The notes under the pieces: generated by a model
Told to the model about the DNA's origin: nothing
The model's input: only the letters and a program-made list of their open reading frames with translations
The model's database searches: none
Made by a program: the position numbers and the translations under genes
NCBI GenBank assembly: GCA_021793235.1
Contig: JAJYTD010000013.1
Span: 33,035-97,034 of the forward strand
Source: Actinomycetes bacterium
Lineage (GTDB): Bacteria; Actinomycetota; Actinomycetes; Streptosporangiales; Streptosporangiaceae
Direction: 5' to 3'
DNA: 64,000 nt
In this document: one piece after another, positions 42,814-51,800 of the stretch
Numbering within the stretch: position 1 is the stretch's first letter
Layout: every line of letters starts with the position of its first letter

Positions 42814-43308
42814 TTACTCGCTTTCCTGCCAGGGTAATTCGGGACGACGCTTATCCGAGCCACGTCCTCTCCCCGGACGGCTATTCCACATCAGGAGCAA
42901 GTCACGCACATAGTATTTTGCGCGTGGATACCAGCGGCGCCCGTCCACAGTATTCGGAAACGTGTCCGGACGATCATCTTTGATCTGTGTGACGCTGCTT
43001 CCTGGGACACCGATCAGCGCGGCAAACCCTCCCAGGGTAACCTCCTTATCTAATTCCTCTTCCGGAAGCTCCACAGGATCCTGGCGACGCGGCCGGAACT
43101 TCTCCAACTTCTTCGGGTCATAGAGATTACTCCCACCCCCGCCCCCTTTTTCAGTACTGCCATAGCGCCGCTGCTCTGGTTCAGGAAAGTCTGGGTAGTA
43201 CCGCGGCATCACATGCACCACATAAGCATGACTATAGCCAAATTCTTCCGCCCATTCCTTCAATGTCACCAGACGCTTACACTTCTCCTCACTCACCAAA
43301 TCCTCCAA
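42814..43308 (-). CDS. Plasmid-type protein with two helix-turn-helix segments
   Basis: 164 residues. Two similar halves each look like an excisionase/MerR-type winged helix: VTLKEWAEEFGYSHAYVVHV near the N-terminus, then VTLGGFAALIGVPGSSVTQI after residue 90, each followed by a Pro-rich wing (PRYYPDFPEP and DRPDTFPNTV). They are joined by a charged linker. AGG-rich sequence precedes the start. Its gene lies behind the relaxase genes and has lower GC than the chromosome. It may regulate the mobilisation genes or bind oriT as an auxiliary protein; this is inference. Confidence 0.65.
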   Translation of the reverse strand: MEDLVSEEKCKRLVTLKEWAEEFGYSHAYVVHVMPRYYPDFPEPEQRRYGSTEKGGGGGSNLYDPKKLEKFRPRRQDPVELPEEELDKEVTLGGFAALIGVPGSSVTQIKDDRPDTFPNTVDGRRWYPRAKYYVRDLLLMWNSRPGRGRGSDKRRPELPWQESE

Positions 43309-43361
43309 AGGGGAGTATGGAAATAAGAGAATATTTTTTGGTTTCCCGTTGGCCTACCGAA

Positions 43362-44642
43362 TCACCGCTCTCGAACCGCGCCCAGCGCCCGAATTGACTC
43401 CTGCGCCGCGTACTCCTGCGATTCCCACCCTTGGGACTGATACCACTCCGACAGCGCCATGGCTACAAGAAGCAAAGCTGGAACCGCCCCGACCACCTGA
43501 TCCGACACATCATCCGGTATCTGTGCTCTCCCTAGAGCACGAGCAATCTTCCGCAATTCGGCCGCGCCTGCGTGATCCTCATAGGGAACCGGCAGCCGAC
43601 CTGCATGCTCCCACTTTCGTGCCGCGTCCCCGAACAACACGACCAAGGACGGTGGAACAACCCCGGCCATAGCGGTCAGCACATCCCCAAAAGCGGAGGC
43701 GGTTGCCGAACGCCGCGGTGCCGACATCAGCCCTAACTCCTGATGGACCCGGCGCAACGCACCAGCCAAATCAGCCCAGATATCCTCTGGACCGTTGAGC
43801 GTATCCGGAAATCCGCCCGCGAACCGCTGCCGTACAGCCAGAAGAGACAGGTCCGGCGCCAAACTCCCCCCACCGAACCAAATCGGCTCCCCCTCAGGAT
43901 TCTCATCACCCGGAAGCGATACTGAGTAGCCTTCAATCTCCCCGTCGAGCCCGAACCGGAAGTGCACTAGGACACCAGAGAACTCCAACAGGGAAAAGAA
44001 ATCCTCCTCACTGACCGCCGCCACCGCCGCCGCCCGCACCTGTCGGGCAAGAATGCTCCGCGGCGCCTCAACAAGGCCGCGCCGCCCAGCCTTCTCCGTC
44101 TCCCCACGCTGCGGCAGCCGCGCCGACGTGCGATTCGATTCGCTCGTCGCGCGCAACCCCAATTCCCGCTCCAGACGGCGGCACTCATCCCGCAGCCGCA
44201 AAGCGTCGTTATGGATACTCGGACGCCTATCATCCTGACGGGCCAGCGTCGCTACCACGTGAATATGCCGACTCTCATCCCCGTCATGCCGCACCGCCAC
44301 CCATCGGCAACCGTAACCATCCCCATCCGGTGCAACACCAGCCACCGAAACCATCCGCTGACAGACACGCTCCCACTCCGCGTCCGTCAACGTCCGGTCC
44401 TCAGGCGCCACACGCACCGCGCAATGCCACACCGGCCGAGGCGAACCCTGCCGCACGAAACAATCCAACCGCCTGGCCAACTCCCGTACAGAACGTTCCT
44501 CCTGCCGTCCAGGATCCGGCACCCCCAACTCCCGCCACGCCCCCACCAAATGCGGATCCTCATGCTCATTAGCACGGCCTGGGCCATACAGATACTGCAG
44601 CAGCCGGTATGTGTCCCCGCCCCGCATCACCTTCGCGATCAC
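43362..44642 (-). CDS. HxH-type plasmid relaxase (MobA/VirD2-like)
   Basis: 426 residues. The N-terminus MIAKVMRGGDTYRLLQYLYGPGRANEH is the standard opening of actinomycete mobilisation relaxases. The metal-binding motif is RHDGDESRHIHVVATL (about residue 133), with a preceding EWERVCQRMV helix. The last 200 residues have no known domain. It overlaps mobC by four bases, so the two are cotranslated, as on mobilisable plasmids. The presence of this enzyme beside a separate MobF relaxase is unusual. Confidence 0.88.
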   Translation of the reverse strand: MIAKVMRGGDTYRLLQYLYGPGRANEHEDPHLVGAWRELGVPDPGRQEERSVRELARRLDCFVRQGSPRPVWHCAVRVAPEDRTLTDAEWERVCQRMVSVAGVAPDGDGYGCRWVAVRHDGDESRHIHVVATLARQDDRRPSIHNDALRLRDECRRLERELGLRATSESNRTSARLPQRGETEKAGRRGLVEAPRSILARQVRAAAVAAVSEEDFFSLLEFSGVLVHFRFGLDGEIEGYSVSLPGDENPEGEPIWFGGGSLAPDLSLLAVRQRFAGGFPDTLNGPEDIWADLAGALRRVHQELGLMSAPRRSATASAFGDVLTAMAGVVPPSLVVLFGDAARKWEHAGRLPVPYEDHAGAAELRKIARALGRAQIPDDVSDQVVGAVPALLLVAMALSEWYQSQGWESQEYAAQESIRALGAVRER

Positions 44643-45016
44643 CGCTCAGCACTCCGCCGCACCACGTCCAACGTCTCCTCAACCTCATCCATCAGACGTA
44701 CAAGCGCTTCCATAGCAGCAGGTGCGGAACCATTCCCCGCTTCCCCCGATGTCATCGACCGGAGCCTGACTCCCACCTCGTTCAGCGCCACCGCGAACTC
44801 GTTCAACCGCACCATGCTCTCCCGCAGATCAGGTGTCCGGTCCAGCACTCCCCTAGCCACACCCATCGCCGCATAGGCGGAAAACGCGCCTAATGTCATC
44901 CCCTCGGCTTCTGCTGCGCTACTCAACAGCGCATGCTCCTCATCACTCAACGTCAACTTCACATGCCGATCCCGGCGTACGCCGGTCTGGCGGTCCCGAC
45001 GCCTGCGCTGCGCCAC
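44639..45016 (-). CDS. mobC: MobC-like relaxosome protein
   Basis: 125 residues. A basic N-terminus (RRRRDRQTGVRRDRHVKLTL) begins a ribbon-helix-helix (VKLTLSDEEHALLSSAAEAEG), then the MobC-type helix bundle with LNEFAVALNEVGVRL. It would bind near oriT and help the relaxase open the nick site. A candidate promoter (TATACT on the minus strand near 45062) lies about 45 bases upstream in AT-rich DNA. Confidence 0.85.
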   Translation of the reverse strand: MAQRRRRDRQTGVRRDRHVKLTLSDEEHALLSSAAEAEGMTLGAFSAYAAMGVARGVLDRTPDLRESMVRLNEFAVALNEVGVRLRSMTSGEAGNGSAPAAMEALVRLMDEVEETLDVVRRSAER

Positions 45017-45155
45017 AGCAAACCTCCGAACTGGATGATCTTCCTTATTGACACTCTTGAGTATAAATTAACCTTTCCATGCTTCCCCCTAGAGGAGATG
45101 GGGCTATGGGGTGGTGGAGGATGATGGGGAACGACAGGAGACCTCGGTGAAGGGG

Positions 45156-45170
45156 TAGCGCTACGCGCTA
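45156..45170. promoter_or_regulatory. Candidate oriT hairpin
   Basis: TAGCGC-TAC-GCGCTA, a 6-bp stem with a 3-base loop, lies 140 bases upstream of mobC, where the transfer origin of MobC/relaxase plasmids normally is. There is no further support from sequence alone. Confidence 0.3.
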
Positions 45171-45662
45171 TGACTTGGAAGCAGTCGATCGAGTCGGCGA
45201 AGAAGCCGGTATACAGCACCTCATGCCGCACAGAAATCACAACAACCGCGTAGAGTTCTTCTCCAACCAAGCCGGTAACTGCGTGAACGCCCTGGGCGGG
45301 AACCAGCGAGGTAGTACCGATCCAGCTGGCGTCCCCACTGATTGGAATCCCGGCTTCAGCCGTGGGGAGGAAGTCAACCAACACGAAAGGCGGGCTTCGA
45401 ACTCCACAGGACGCTGGAAACCATGCAGGGATTGCGTCAGGATCTCCCTCCACCCGTGTGGCGGCAGATCCATCGTCTTGCAGACAGAATCCTCAATACC
45501 GGGGGGGCCGCTCTCACACCGAAGCAGCACACCTGCTCGTGACATACTCGGGGAGTTCGCTCCCGACTCCCCTCGCGCCTTCTGCGGCAGTCGGTGTCGC
45601 CGGAATCCGGCGTTCTCAGCGGGCCGACATGGAACGGCTCCACCCCGCGGTTCAACACGGTC
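45171..45662. other. Gap at the right edge of the island
   Basis: A minus-strand frame (44959-45453) has a protein-like centre (VVVISVRHEVLYTGFFADS) but overlaps mobC and has no ribosome site. No gene is called. The right boundary of the island probably lies in here. Confidence 0.3.
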
Positions 45663-45788
45663 GGGGCTGGGCTGACCGGCGGCGACGCCGTCCGCGTCCG
45701 CGACGACCTCAAGCGGCTCGCCGCCGAACTGGAGAAGCATTTCGACCGCGAGGAGCGCTACCTCGTCTCCGCGCTCAACTCCCTCTGA
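45663..45788 (+). pseudogene. 3' fragment of a hemerythrin-like gene
   Basis: Encodes VRDDLKRLAAELEKHFDRE then ERYLVSALNSL and a stop. This is the last helix of hemerythrin-HHE proteins, with the HFxxEE-type ligand pair as HFDREE. No upstream helices are present, so the gene is truncated, perhaps by insertion of the island. The following 330 bases to the channel gene show nothing. Confidence 0.55.
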
Positions 45789-46114
45789 CCACGCGAAACC
45801 GCCGCCGCGCGAAGCCGCCGCTCGCGCTCACCGCTGCGGCGGGGGAAGAACCCGGACCTACATCCGCCCGGCGCCCCGCTCTGGGACCGCCCGAGGGCGG
45901 ATTCTTTCTGCTCCGTCCCAAAGGAAAAGGAATACCGAAAGAGCCTGATTCCAGCGAAGGCGGGGACGGCGACTTACCAGTCATGCGGTATCACCTTTTA
46001 TGCAGACCCGAGTAGACTCCCACCCCCGGGGAACCCACTGGTCACTGGCGCCCTTGACCCTCGGCGGCCCTCCGCCCCGGCCACGTTCACGCGTCACCGT
46101 CCTGGGGGACCGGT

Positions 46115-48007
46115 ATGCCACGAGTCACGCGCCGAGAACGGCTGCGCTACTGGTTCGACGGCACGATGTCGAGGGGCACGCCCGCCCTGGTCGGGTGGCT
46201 CGCGATCGTCCTGGCCGCAATGGTCCTCTTCTTCGGGGTTGTGACGTGGGCGCTGGTGCCCCGCACCGGGGCCCTTGCGGGCAAGGGGTTCCTCGAAACC
46301 CTGTGGATCACCTTCATCCGGGCCACGGACCCGGGCGCGATCGGTAGCGACGACACCTCCAACATTCTGTTCGTCGCGCTGATGCTGATGGTCACCCTGG
46401 GCGGCGTCTTCGTGTTCAGCGCCCTGGTCGGTGTGATCGCGACCGGCCTTGACAACAAGATCACCGAACTGCGCAAGGGCCGTTCCCGGGTCCTCGAGAA
46501 CGGCCACACGATCCTGCTCGGCTGGTCGGAACAGGTATTCGTGATACTCAACGAGCTCATCGAAGCCAACGAGAGCGAGAAACGGGCGGCCGTTGCCATC
46601 CTGGCCGACAAGGACAAGGTCGAGATGGAGGACGAGATCCGCGAACGGATCGCCGACACGAAGACCACCAAGGTGATCTGCCGAACCGGGAACCTGCTCA
46701 ACCCGCACGACCTCGACATCGCCAACCCGGACCGTTCGCGGTCGATCATCATCGTCCCGGCGAGCGAGGAAAAGTCCGACCACCACGTCATCAAGACCTT
46801 GCTGGCCATCGCCAACCGCTCCGGACACCGCGAGAAGCCGTACAACGTCGTCGCGGCCGTGAACGACTCGCTCAATCTGCACGCGGCGCAACTGGCCGGC
46901 GGAAACGGGGCGTACATCGTCGACGTGGACGACGTCGCGGCCCGGCTGGTTGTACAGACCGCTCTGCAGTCGGGCCTGTCGGCCGTCTACACCGACCTGT
47001 TCGACTTCGGCGGCGACGAGATGTACATGACCGAGGAGCCTGGTCTTGTGGGCTCCACCTTCAGCCACGCACTGTTCGAGTACCAGACCTCAAGCGTGCT
47101 GGGACTGCGGCTCGCCAATGGCAGGACCCTGATCAACCCGCCGATGAACACCCGGATCAGCCGGGGCGACGAACTCATCGTCATCGCCGAGGACGACAGC
47201 ACCATTCGCCGCGGTGGCAAACCCTCCCGCGTTCACGAAGAGGCGATCGTTCGGCCCCAGGTCCGCGGTCCCGCCCCGCGCATGGTCCTGATCATCGGAT
47301 GGAATGAACGCGCGGGCAGGATCATCGAACAGCTCGACAGCTACCTCGCTCCTGAGTCGGGGGTCCATGTCGCGGCACGGCGGCCGGGTGCCCGGGACGA
47401 GATCGACGAGATTCAGCCGCTCCTCAAGAACACGACCGTCGTCTTCGCCGAAGCCGACACCACGGACCGCGGCTTCCTCGAACGGGTGGACTTCTCCATG
47501 TACCAGCACGTGATCGTGCTGACATACGACCACTTTGAGCTGCAAGAGGCCGACTCCCAGACCCTGGTGACCCTGCTGCACCTGCGGGACCTGGCCGAAC
47601 GCAGGCAGGAGAACTACTCGATCGTCACCGAGATGCGCGACGACCGCAACCGGGAGCTCGCCCAGATCACACAGACCGACGACTTCATCGTCAGCGGAAA
47701 ACTGATCAGCCTGCTGATGACCCAGATCTCGGAGAACCGGCACCTGAGCACCGTCTTCACCGCTCTCCTGGATCCTGAGGGCTCGGAAATCTACCTCAAG
47801 CCGGTCGAGGACTACGTCTGGCCGGGAGCGCGGACCGACTTCTACACGGTGGTCGAAGCCGCCCGTCGGCAGGGGCAGGTCGCCATCGGCTACCGGATCC
47901 AAGCGCAGGCCTTGGAGGCCGATCACGGGATCGTCCTCAACCCGGACAAGCGCGCTCCGGTACGGTTCGCGCCAGGCGACAAAGTGATCGTGCTCGCCGA
48001 AGACTGA
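46115..48007 (+). CDS. CASTOR/POLLUX-like NAD-binding ion channel protein
   Basis: 630 residues. Two membrane helices (about 23-50 and 83-108) flank a pore-loop-like segment (ETLWITFIRATDPGAIGSDD), followed by FVFSALVGVIATGLDNKI. Two RCK-type nucleotide-binding domains follow: HTILLGWSEQVFVILNEL begins the first and MVLIIGWNERAGRIIEQL the second. This order is that of the plant CASTOR/POLLUX/DMI1 channels and of their bacterial homologues, which pass cations such as K+ or Ca2+. In contrast to TrkA/Kch proteins, the canonical GYG filter is absent. The ATG at 46115 leaves a basic N-terminus. Confidence 0.87.
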   Translation: MPRVTRRERLRYWFDGTMSRGTPALVGWLAIVLAAMVLFFGVVTWALVPRTGALAGKGFLETLWITFIRATDPGAIGSDDTSNILFVALMLMVTLGGVFVFSALVGVIATGLDNKITELRKGRSRVLENGHTILLGWSEQVFVILNELIEANESEKRAAVAILADKDKVEMEDEIRERIADTKTTKVICRTGNLLNPHDLDIANPDRSRSIIIVPASEEKSDHHVIKTLLAIANRSGHREKPYNVVAAVNDSLNLHAAQLAGGNGAYIVDVDDVAARLVVQTALQSGLSAVYTDLFDFGGDEMYMTEEPGLVGSTFSHALFEYQTSSVLGLRLANGRTLINPPMNTRISRGDELIVIAEDDSTIRRGGKPSRVHEEAIVRPQVRGPAPRMVLIIGWNERAGRIIEQLDSYLAPESGVHVAARRPGARDEIDEIQPLLKNTTVVFAEADTTDRGFLERVDFSMYQHVIVLTYDHFELQEADSQTLVTLLHLRDLAERRQENYSIVTEMRDDRNRELAQITQTDDFIVSGKLISLLMTQISENRHLSTVFTALLDPEGSEIYLKPVEDYVWPGARTDFYTVVEAARRQGQVAIGYRIQAQALEADHGIVLNPDKRAPVRFAPGDKVIVLAED

Positions 48008-48107
48008 CCGCATGCTTGTCGAGGTAGACCACACTGTCGCCGTCGAGCTCCGCGAGGTGGCCGGTGTGGCCGCATGCCGCACCGAGCGCGTGCAGATGGC
48101 CAACCGC
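48006..48107 (-). pseudogene. Fragment of an IclR-family regulator
   Basis: The minus strand encodes AVGHLHALGAACGHTGHLAEL then DGDSVVYLDKHAV. This matches the start of the IclR ligand domain (L-x-x-L-x-x-x-x-G-x-T-x-x-LA-x-LDG-x-x-V-V-YLDK). Both ends are missing. It overlaps the last codon of the channel gene. Confidence 0.55.
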
Positions 48108-48201
48108 TGCTCGGTGTCGGCAAGCGCGATGTCTCCTTCGATGCGACACCAAGCACGAAAGGAGCGTTCCCGCGGTTCCTGGTGTGCGGGGCACCATCTA
48201 G

Positions 48202-48633
48202 TCAGCGCTTCTTCTTTTTCTTGCGCCCGGTGACGAGGCCGTCGATGACCAGGCTGGTGCCGATACCGAGCAGCCAGGCGTCCTTGGCCATGCTGGTGCC
48301 CTGCTCTGTCGGGCGCAGTTTCTGGTGCATGCCAGGGGTGCGCAGGTACATGCCGAGCAGACCGCCGGAGAACGCGGTGAGAGCGGCCCCTGCCACCGAA
48401 GCGGGGACCACCGGAAGCAGCAGAGCCGCACCGATCCCGATCTCGGTGCCCGCGAGCAGCCTTGCAAAGGTCGGCGCATCGACCTTCTTGAGGAACGGGT
48501 AGGTCCCGGCGGCCATCTCCTGCATGCCGGTGGCTGCCTGCTCGTCAGCGGACAGCTTGTTAAGACCGGAATTGAGGATGAACATCCCGGAGACGAGCCG
48601 AACGGGCAGGTGGGAAAGTTGTCTGCGAAACAT
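48202..48633 (-). CDS. DoxX-like small membrane protein
   Basis: 143 residues, four membrane helices, with HLPVRLVSGMFILNSGLNKL at the front as in DoxX/DoxD-type proteins and a Lys-rich tail (GRKKKKKR). DoxX-like proteins are membrane components of varied redox or stress functions. It stands alone. The adjoining 217 bases up to the dnaE1 start contain its promoter and nothing else recognisable. Confidence 0.72.
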   Translation of the reverse strand: MFRRQLSHLPVRLVSGMFILNSGLNKLSADEQAATGMQEMAAGTYPFLKKVDAPTFARLLAGTEIGIGAALLLPVVPASVAGAALTAFSGGLLGMYLRTPGMHQKLRPTEQGTSMAKDAWLLGIGTSLVIDGLVTGRKKKKKR

Positions 48634-48850
48634 CGGACCTCCGTTGTAGTCGGGTGATCACTGATCCGACATTACTTCGGAAGATCGCCGGATCCTATGA
48701 GGCTGACGGCGGGGCATGCCGACCGCTGCACCGAACACGGGTGCCCTTTCCACAGCTTGGGAGGGCCGTACCGTGACCGCTGCGGCGGGGCTAGTCTCAG
48801 GAGGCACCAGGAATCACCGACCGCCGCTAGCCCTGCAGAGGTTTCCCACT

Positions 48851-51800
48851 GTGGCCGACCCGTTTGTTCACCTGCACGTCCACACCGAGTACTCGATGCT
48901 CGACGGTGCCGCGAAACTCAAGCCGCTGTTCGCCGAGGCCGCTCGGTTGCGCATGCCCGCGGTCGCGATGACCGACCACGGCAACATGTTCGGCGCCTAT
49001 GAGTTCTGGGAGCAGTCCAGGGACTCGGGGGTCAAACCGATCATCGGGATCGAGGCCTATGTGGCACCGGAGTCACGGTTCCACAAGAAGCGGGTGCGCT
49101 GGGGGCGCGGAGACTCCGACGACAGCGCCGAGGGCGGCAAGGACATCTCCGGCGGCGGCCGCTACCTGCACATGACCATGTGGGCGCGCAACGCCACCGG
49201 GCTGCGCAACCTGTTCCGGATGTCGTCCCTGGCCAGCATCGAGGGCTACTACGGCAAGCCGCGCATGGACCTGGAGCTGATGAGCCAGTACTCCGAAGGG
49301 GTCATGGTCTCCACCGGGTGCCCCTCGGGCGGGGTGCAGACCCGGCTGCGGCTGGGACAGGAGAAGGAGGCCGTCGAGTACGCCGCCAAGCTCCAGGACA
49401 TCTTCGGACGCGACAGCGTGTTCCTGGAACTGATGGACCACGGAATCGGGATCGAGCGCGAAGTTCGCGACGGATTGCTGAAGGTCGGCCGGGAGCTCGG
49501 CCTCAAGCCCCTGGTGACCAACGACTCCCATTACGTCACCCAGGACCAGTCCCAGGCCCACGACGCGCTGCTGGCCATCGGCGTCGGAAAGAACCTGGAC
49601 GACCCCAACCGGTTCAAGTTCAACGGCGACGGCTACTACATCAAGTCCGCCGAGGAGATGCGCGCCCTGCTCTCTCTGGACGAGTGGGCGCAGGGCTGCC
49701 GGAACACGCTGTGGGTGGCCGAGCAGGTCGAAGACGGCTGCTACGACGAGGTGTTCGCCTCCCGCGACCTCATGCCGAAGTTCCCCGTACCCGAAGGCGA
49801 GACCCAGTCCTCCTGGCTGCGCAAGGAGATCGACCGGCTGACTCCCACCCGCTACCCCGATGGTCCCAGCCAGGACGTGCGCGAGCGCATCGACCGCGAG
49901 CTGGGCATCATCGATTCGATGGGCTTTCCCGCCTACTTCCTGGTGGTCTCCGATATCTGCCAGTACGCGCGCAAGAACGGCATCGCGCTGGGCCCGGGAC
50001 GCGGCTCGGCCGCCGGGTCGATGATCGCCTACGTGCTGGGGATCACCGACCTGGATCCGCTGGAGCACGGGCTGCTGTTCGAGCGGTTCCTCAATCCCGA
50101 GCGCGTCACGATGCCCGACATCGACCTGGACTTCGACGAGCGCCGGCGCGGGGAGATGATCAACTATGTCACCGAGCTCTACGGTGATGAGCGCGTCGCC
50201 CAGATCCTGACCTTCGGCACCATCAAGGCCAAGGCCGCGGTCAAGGACTCCACCCGGATCCACGGCCTCCCCTACGCTTTGGGCGACCAGATCACCAAGG
50301 CGTTCCCGCCGCCGGTCGGCGGCAAGGAGATCCCGCTGTCCGCGGTCGACGACGAGTCCCATGAGCGCTACGCCGAAGCGGTGGAGCTGCGCACCCTCAT
50401 GGAGAAGGACCCCCAGGTCCGCAAAGTCATGGAGACCGCCCGCGGTATCGAAGGGCTGACCCGGGGCACGGGCGTGCACGCGGCCGGGGTGATCCTGTCG
50501 GCCGAGCCGCTGCTGGACGTGGTGCCGCTGCATAAGCGCGACACCGACGGCGCGATCATCACCGGGTTCCCGTTCCCGCAGTGCGAGGAAATGGGCCTGC
50601 TGAAGATGGACTTCCTGGGGCTGCGCAACCTGACGATCATCGACGACGCCATCCAGAACGTGAAGTCCAACGAGGGCATCGACATCGACTGGTCGCAGAT
50701 CGGGTTCGATGATCCCAAAACCTACGAACTGCTCTCGCGCGGCGACACGCTGGGCGTGTTCCAGCTCGACGGTACGGCCATGCGGGCGCTGCTGCGGCGC
50801 ATGCAGCCCACCCAGTTCTCCGACATCGTCGCGGTCAACGCCCTGTACCGGCCGGGTCCGATGGCCGCCAACGCCCACAACGACTACGCCGACCGCTCCA
50901 ATGGCCGCCAGGAGATCACCTCGATCCACCCCGAGCTGCACGAGGCGCTGGACCCGATCCTGAGTGAGACCTACCACCTCCTGGTCTACCAGGAGCAGAT
51001 CATGGCCATCGCCCAGCAGCTCGCCGGCTACTCGCTGGGCGGCGCCGACCTGATGCGCCGGGCGATGGGCAAGAAGAAGAAGGAGGCCCTGGAGAAGGAG
51101 TACAGCAAGTTCAGCGCCGGGATGCTGGAGCGGGGGTTCTCCCAGGAGGCCGTCGACACCCTGTGGGAGGTCATGCTCCCCTTCTCCGGCTACGCGTTCA
51201 ACAAATCCCACGCGGCCGGCTACGCGATCCTGTCCTTCCGCACCGCCTACCTCAAGGCCAACCACCCGGCCTCCTACATGGCCGCTCTGCTCACCTCGGT
51301 CAGTGGCGACAAGGACAAGATGGCGGTCTACCTGGCCGAATGCCGCAAGATGGGCATCCGCGTACTGCCGCCCGACGTCAACGACTCCGGGTTGCGCTTC
51401 TCCGCGGTCGGGTCCGACATCCGCTTCGGCCTGGGCGCCGTGCGCAATGTCGGCGCCAACGTGGTGGAGTCGATCATCAAGACCCGCAAGGAGAAAGACG
51501 CGTACGCCTCCTTCGTCGACTTCCTCGCCAAGAGCGAGCTGACCGTCTGCAACAAGCGCGTCATCGAGTCGCTCATCAAGGCCGGCGCTTTCGATTCCCT
51601 GGGCCAGCCGCGCATGGACCTGTGCAACCACCACGAGCATGCCGTCGAGGCGATGATCTCCTCTAAGAAGCAGGAGGCCCACGGCCAGTTCGACCTGTTC
51701 GGCGGCGGGGACACCGCCGACGACGGGCCGATCGGGTTGGACATCACCTGGTCGGGCAAAGAGTGGGACCGCAAAACCAAACTGGCGTTCGAGCGGGAGA

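Larger units (their letters stand above)
38690..45200. mobile_element. Plasmid-derived mobilisation island with two relaxases
   Basis: All genes from 38765 to 45016 read leftwards and belong to plasmid transfer: MobC, an HxH relaxase, a small two-HTH protein, a zinc-finger peptide and a MobF relaxase-helicase. Parts of it (42340-43350 and 45020-45110) have clearly lower GC than the flanks. No integrase, replication initiator, partition gene or coupling protein is seen, and no flanking att repeat was found by eye, so the limits given are approximate. It is most simply an integrated plasmid fragment or a mobilisable element that depends on helpers. Confidence 0.75.

Noticed and set aside
38690..45200. 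Flanking direct repeats (att sites) or a tRNA at the island edges
   Set aside because: I compared the edges by eye and found no convincing repeat or tRNA; short GC-rich matches were no better than chance.
48716..48850. Upstream extension of DNA polymerase III alpha by 45 codons
   Set aside because: The family starts just before FVHLHVHTEYS. GTG 48851 has a ribosome site and the extra codons show no conserved features.
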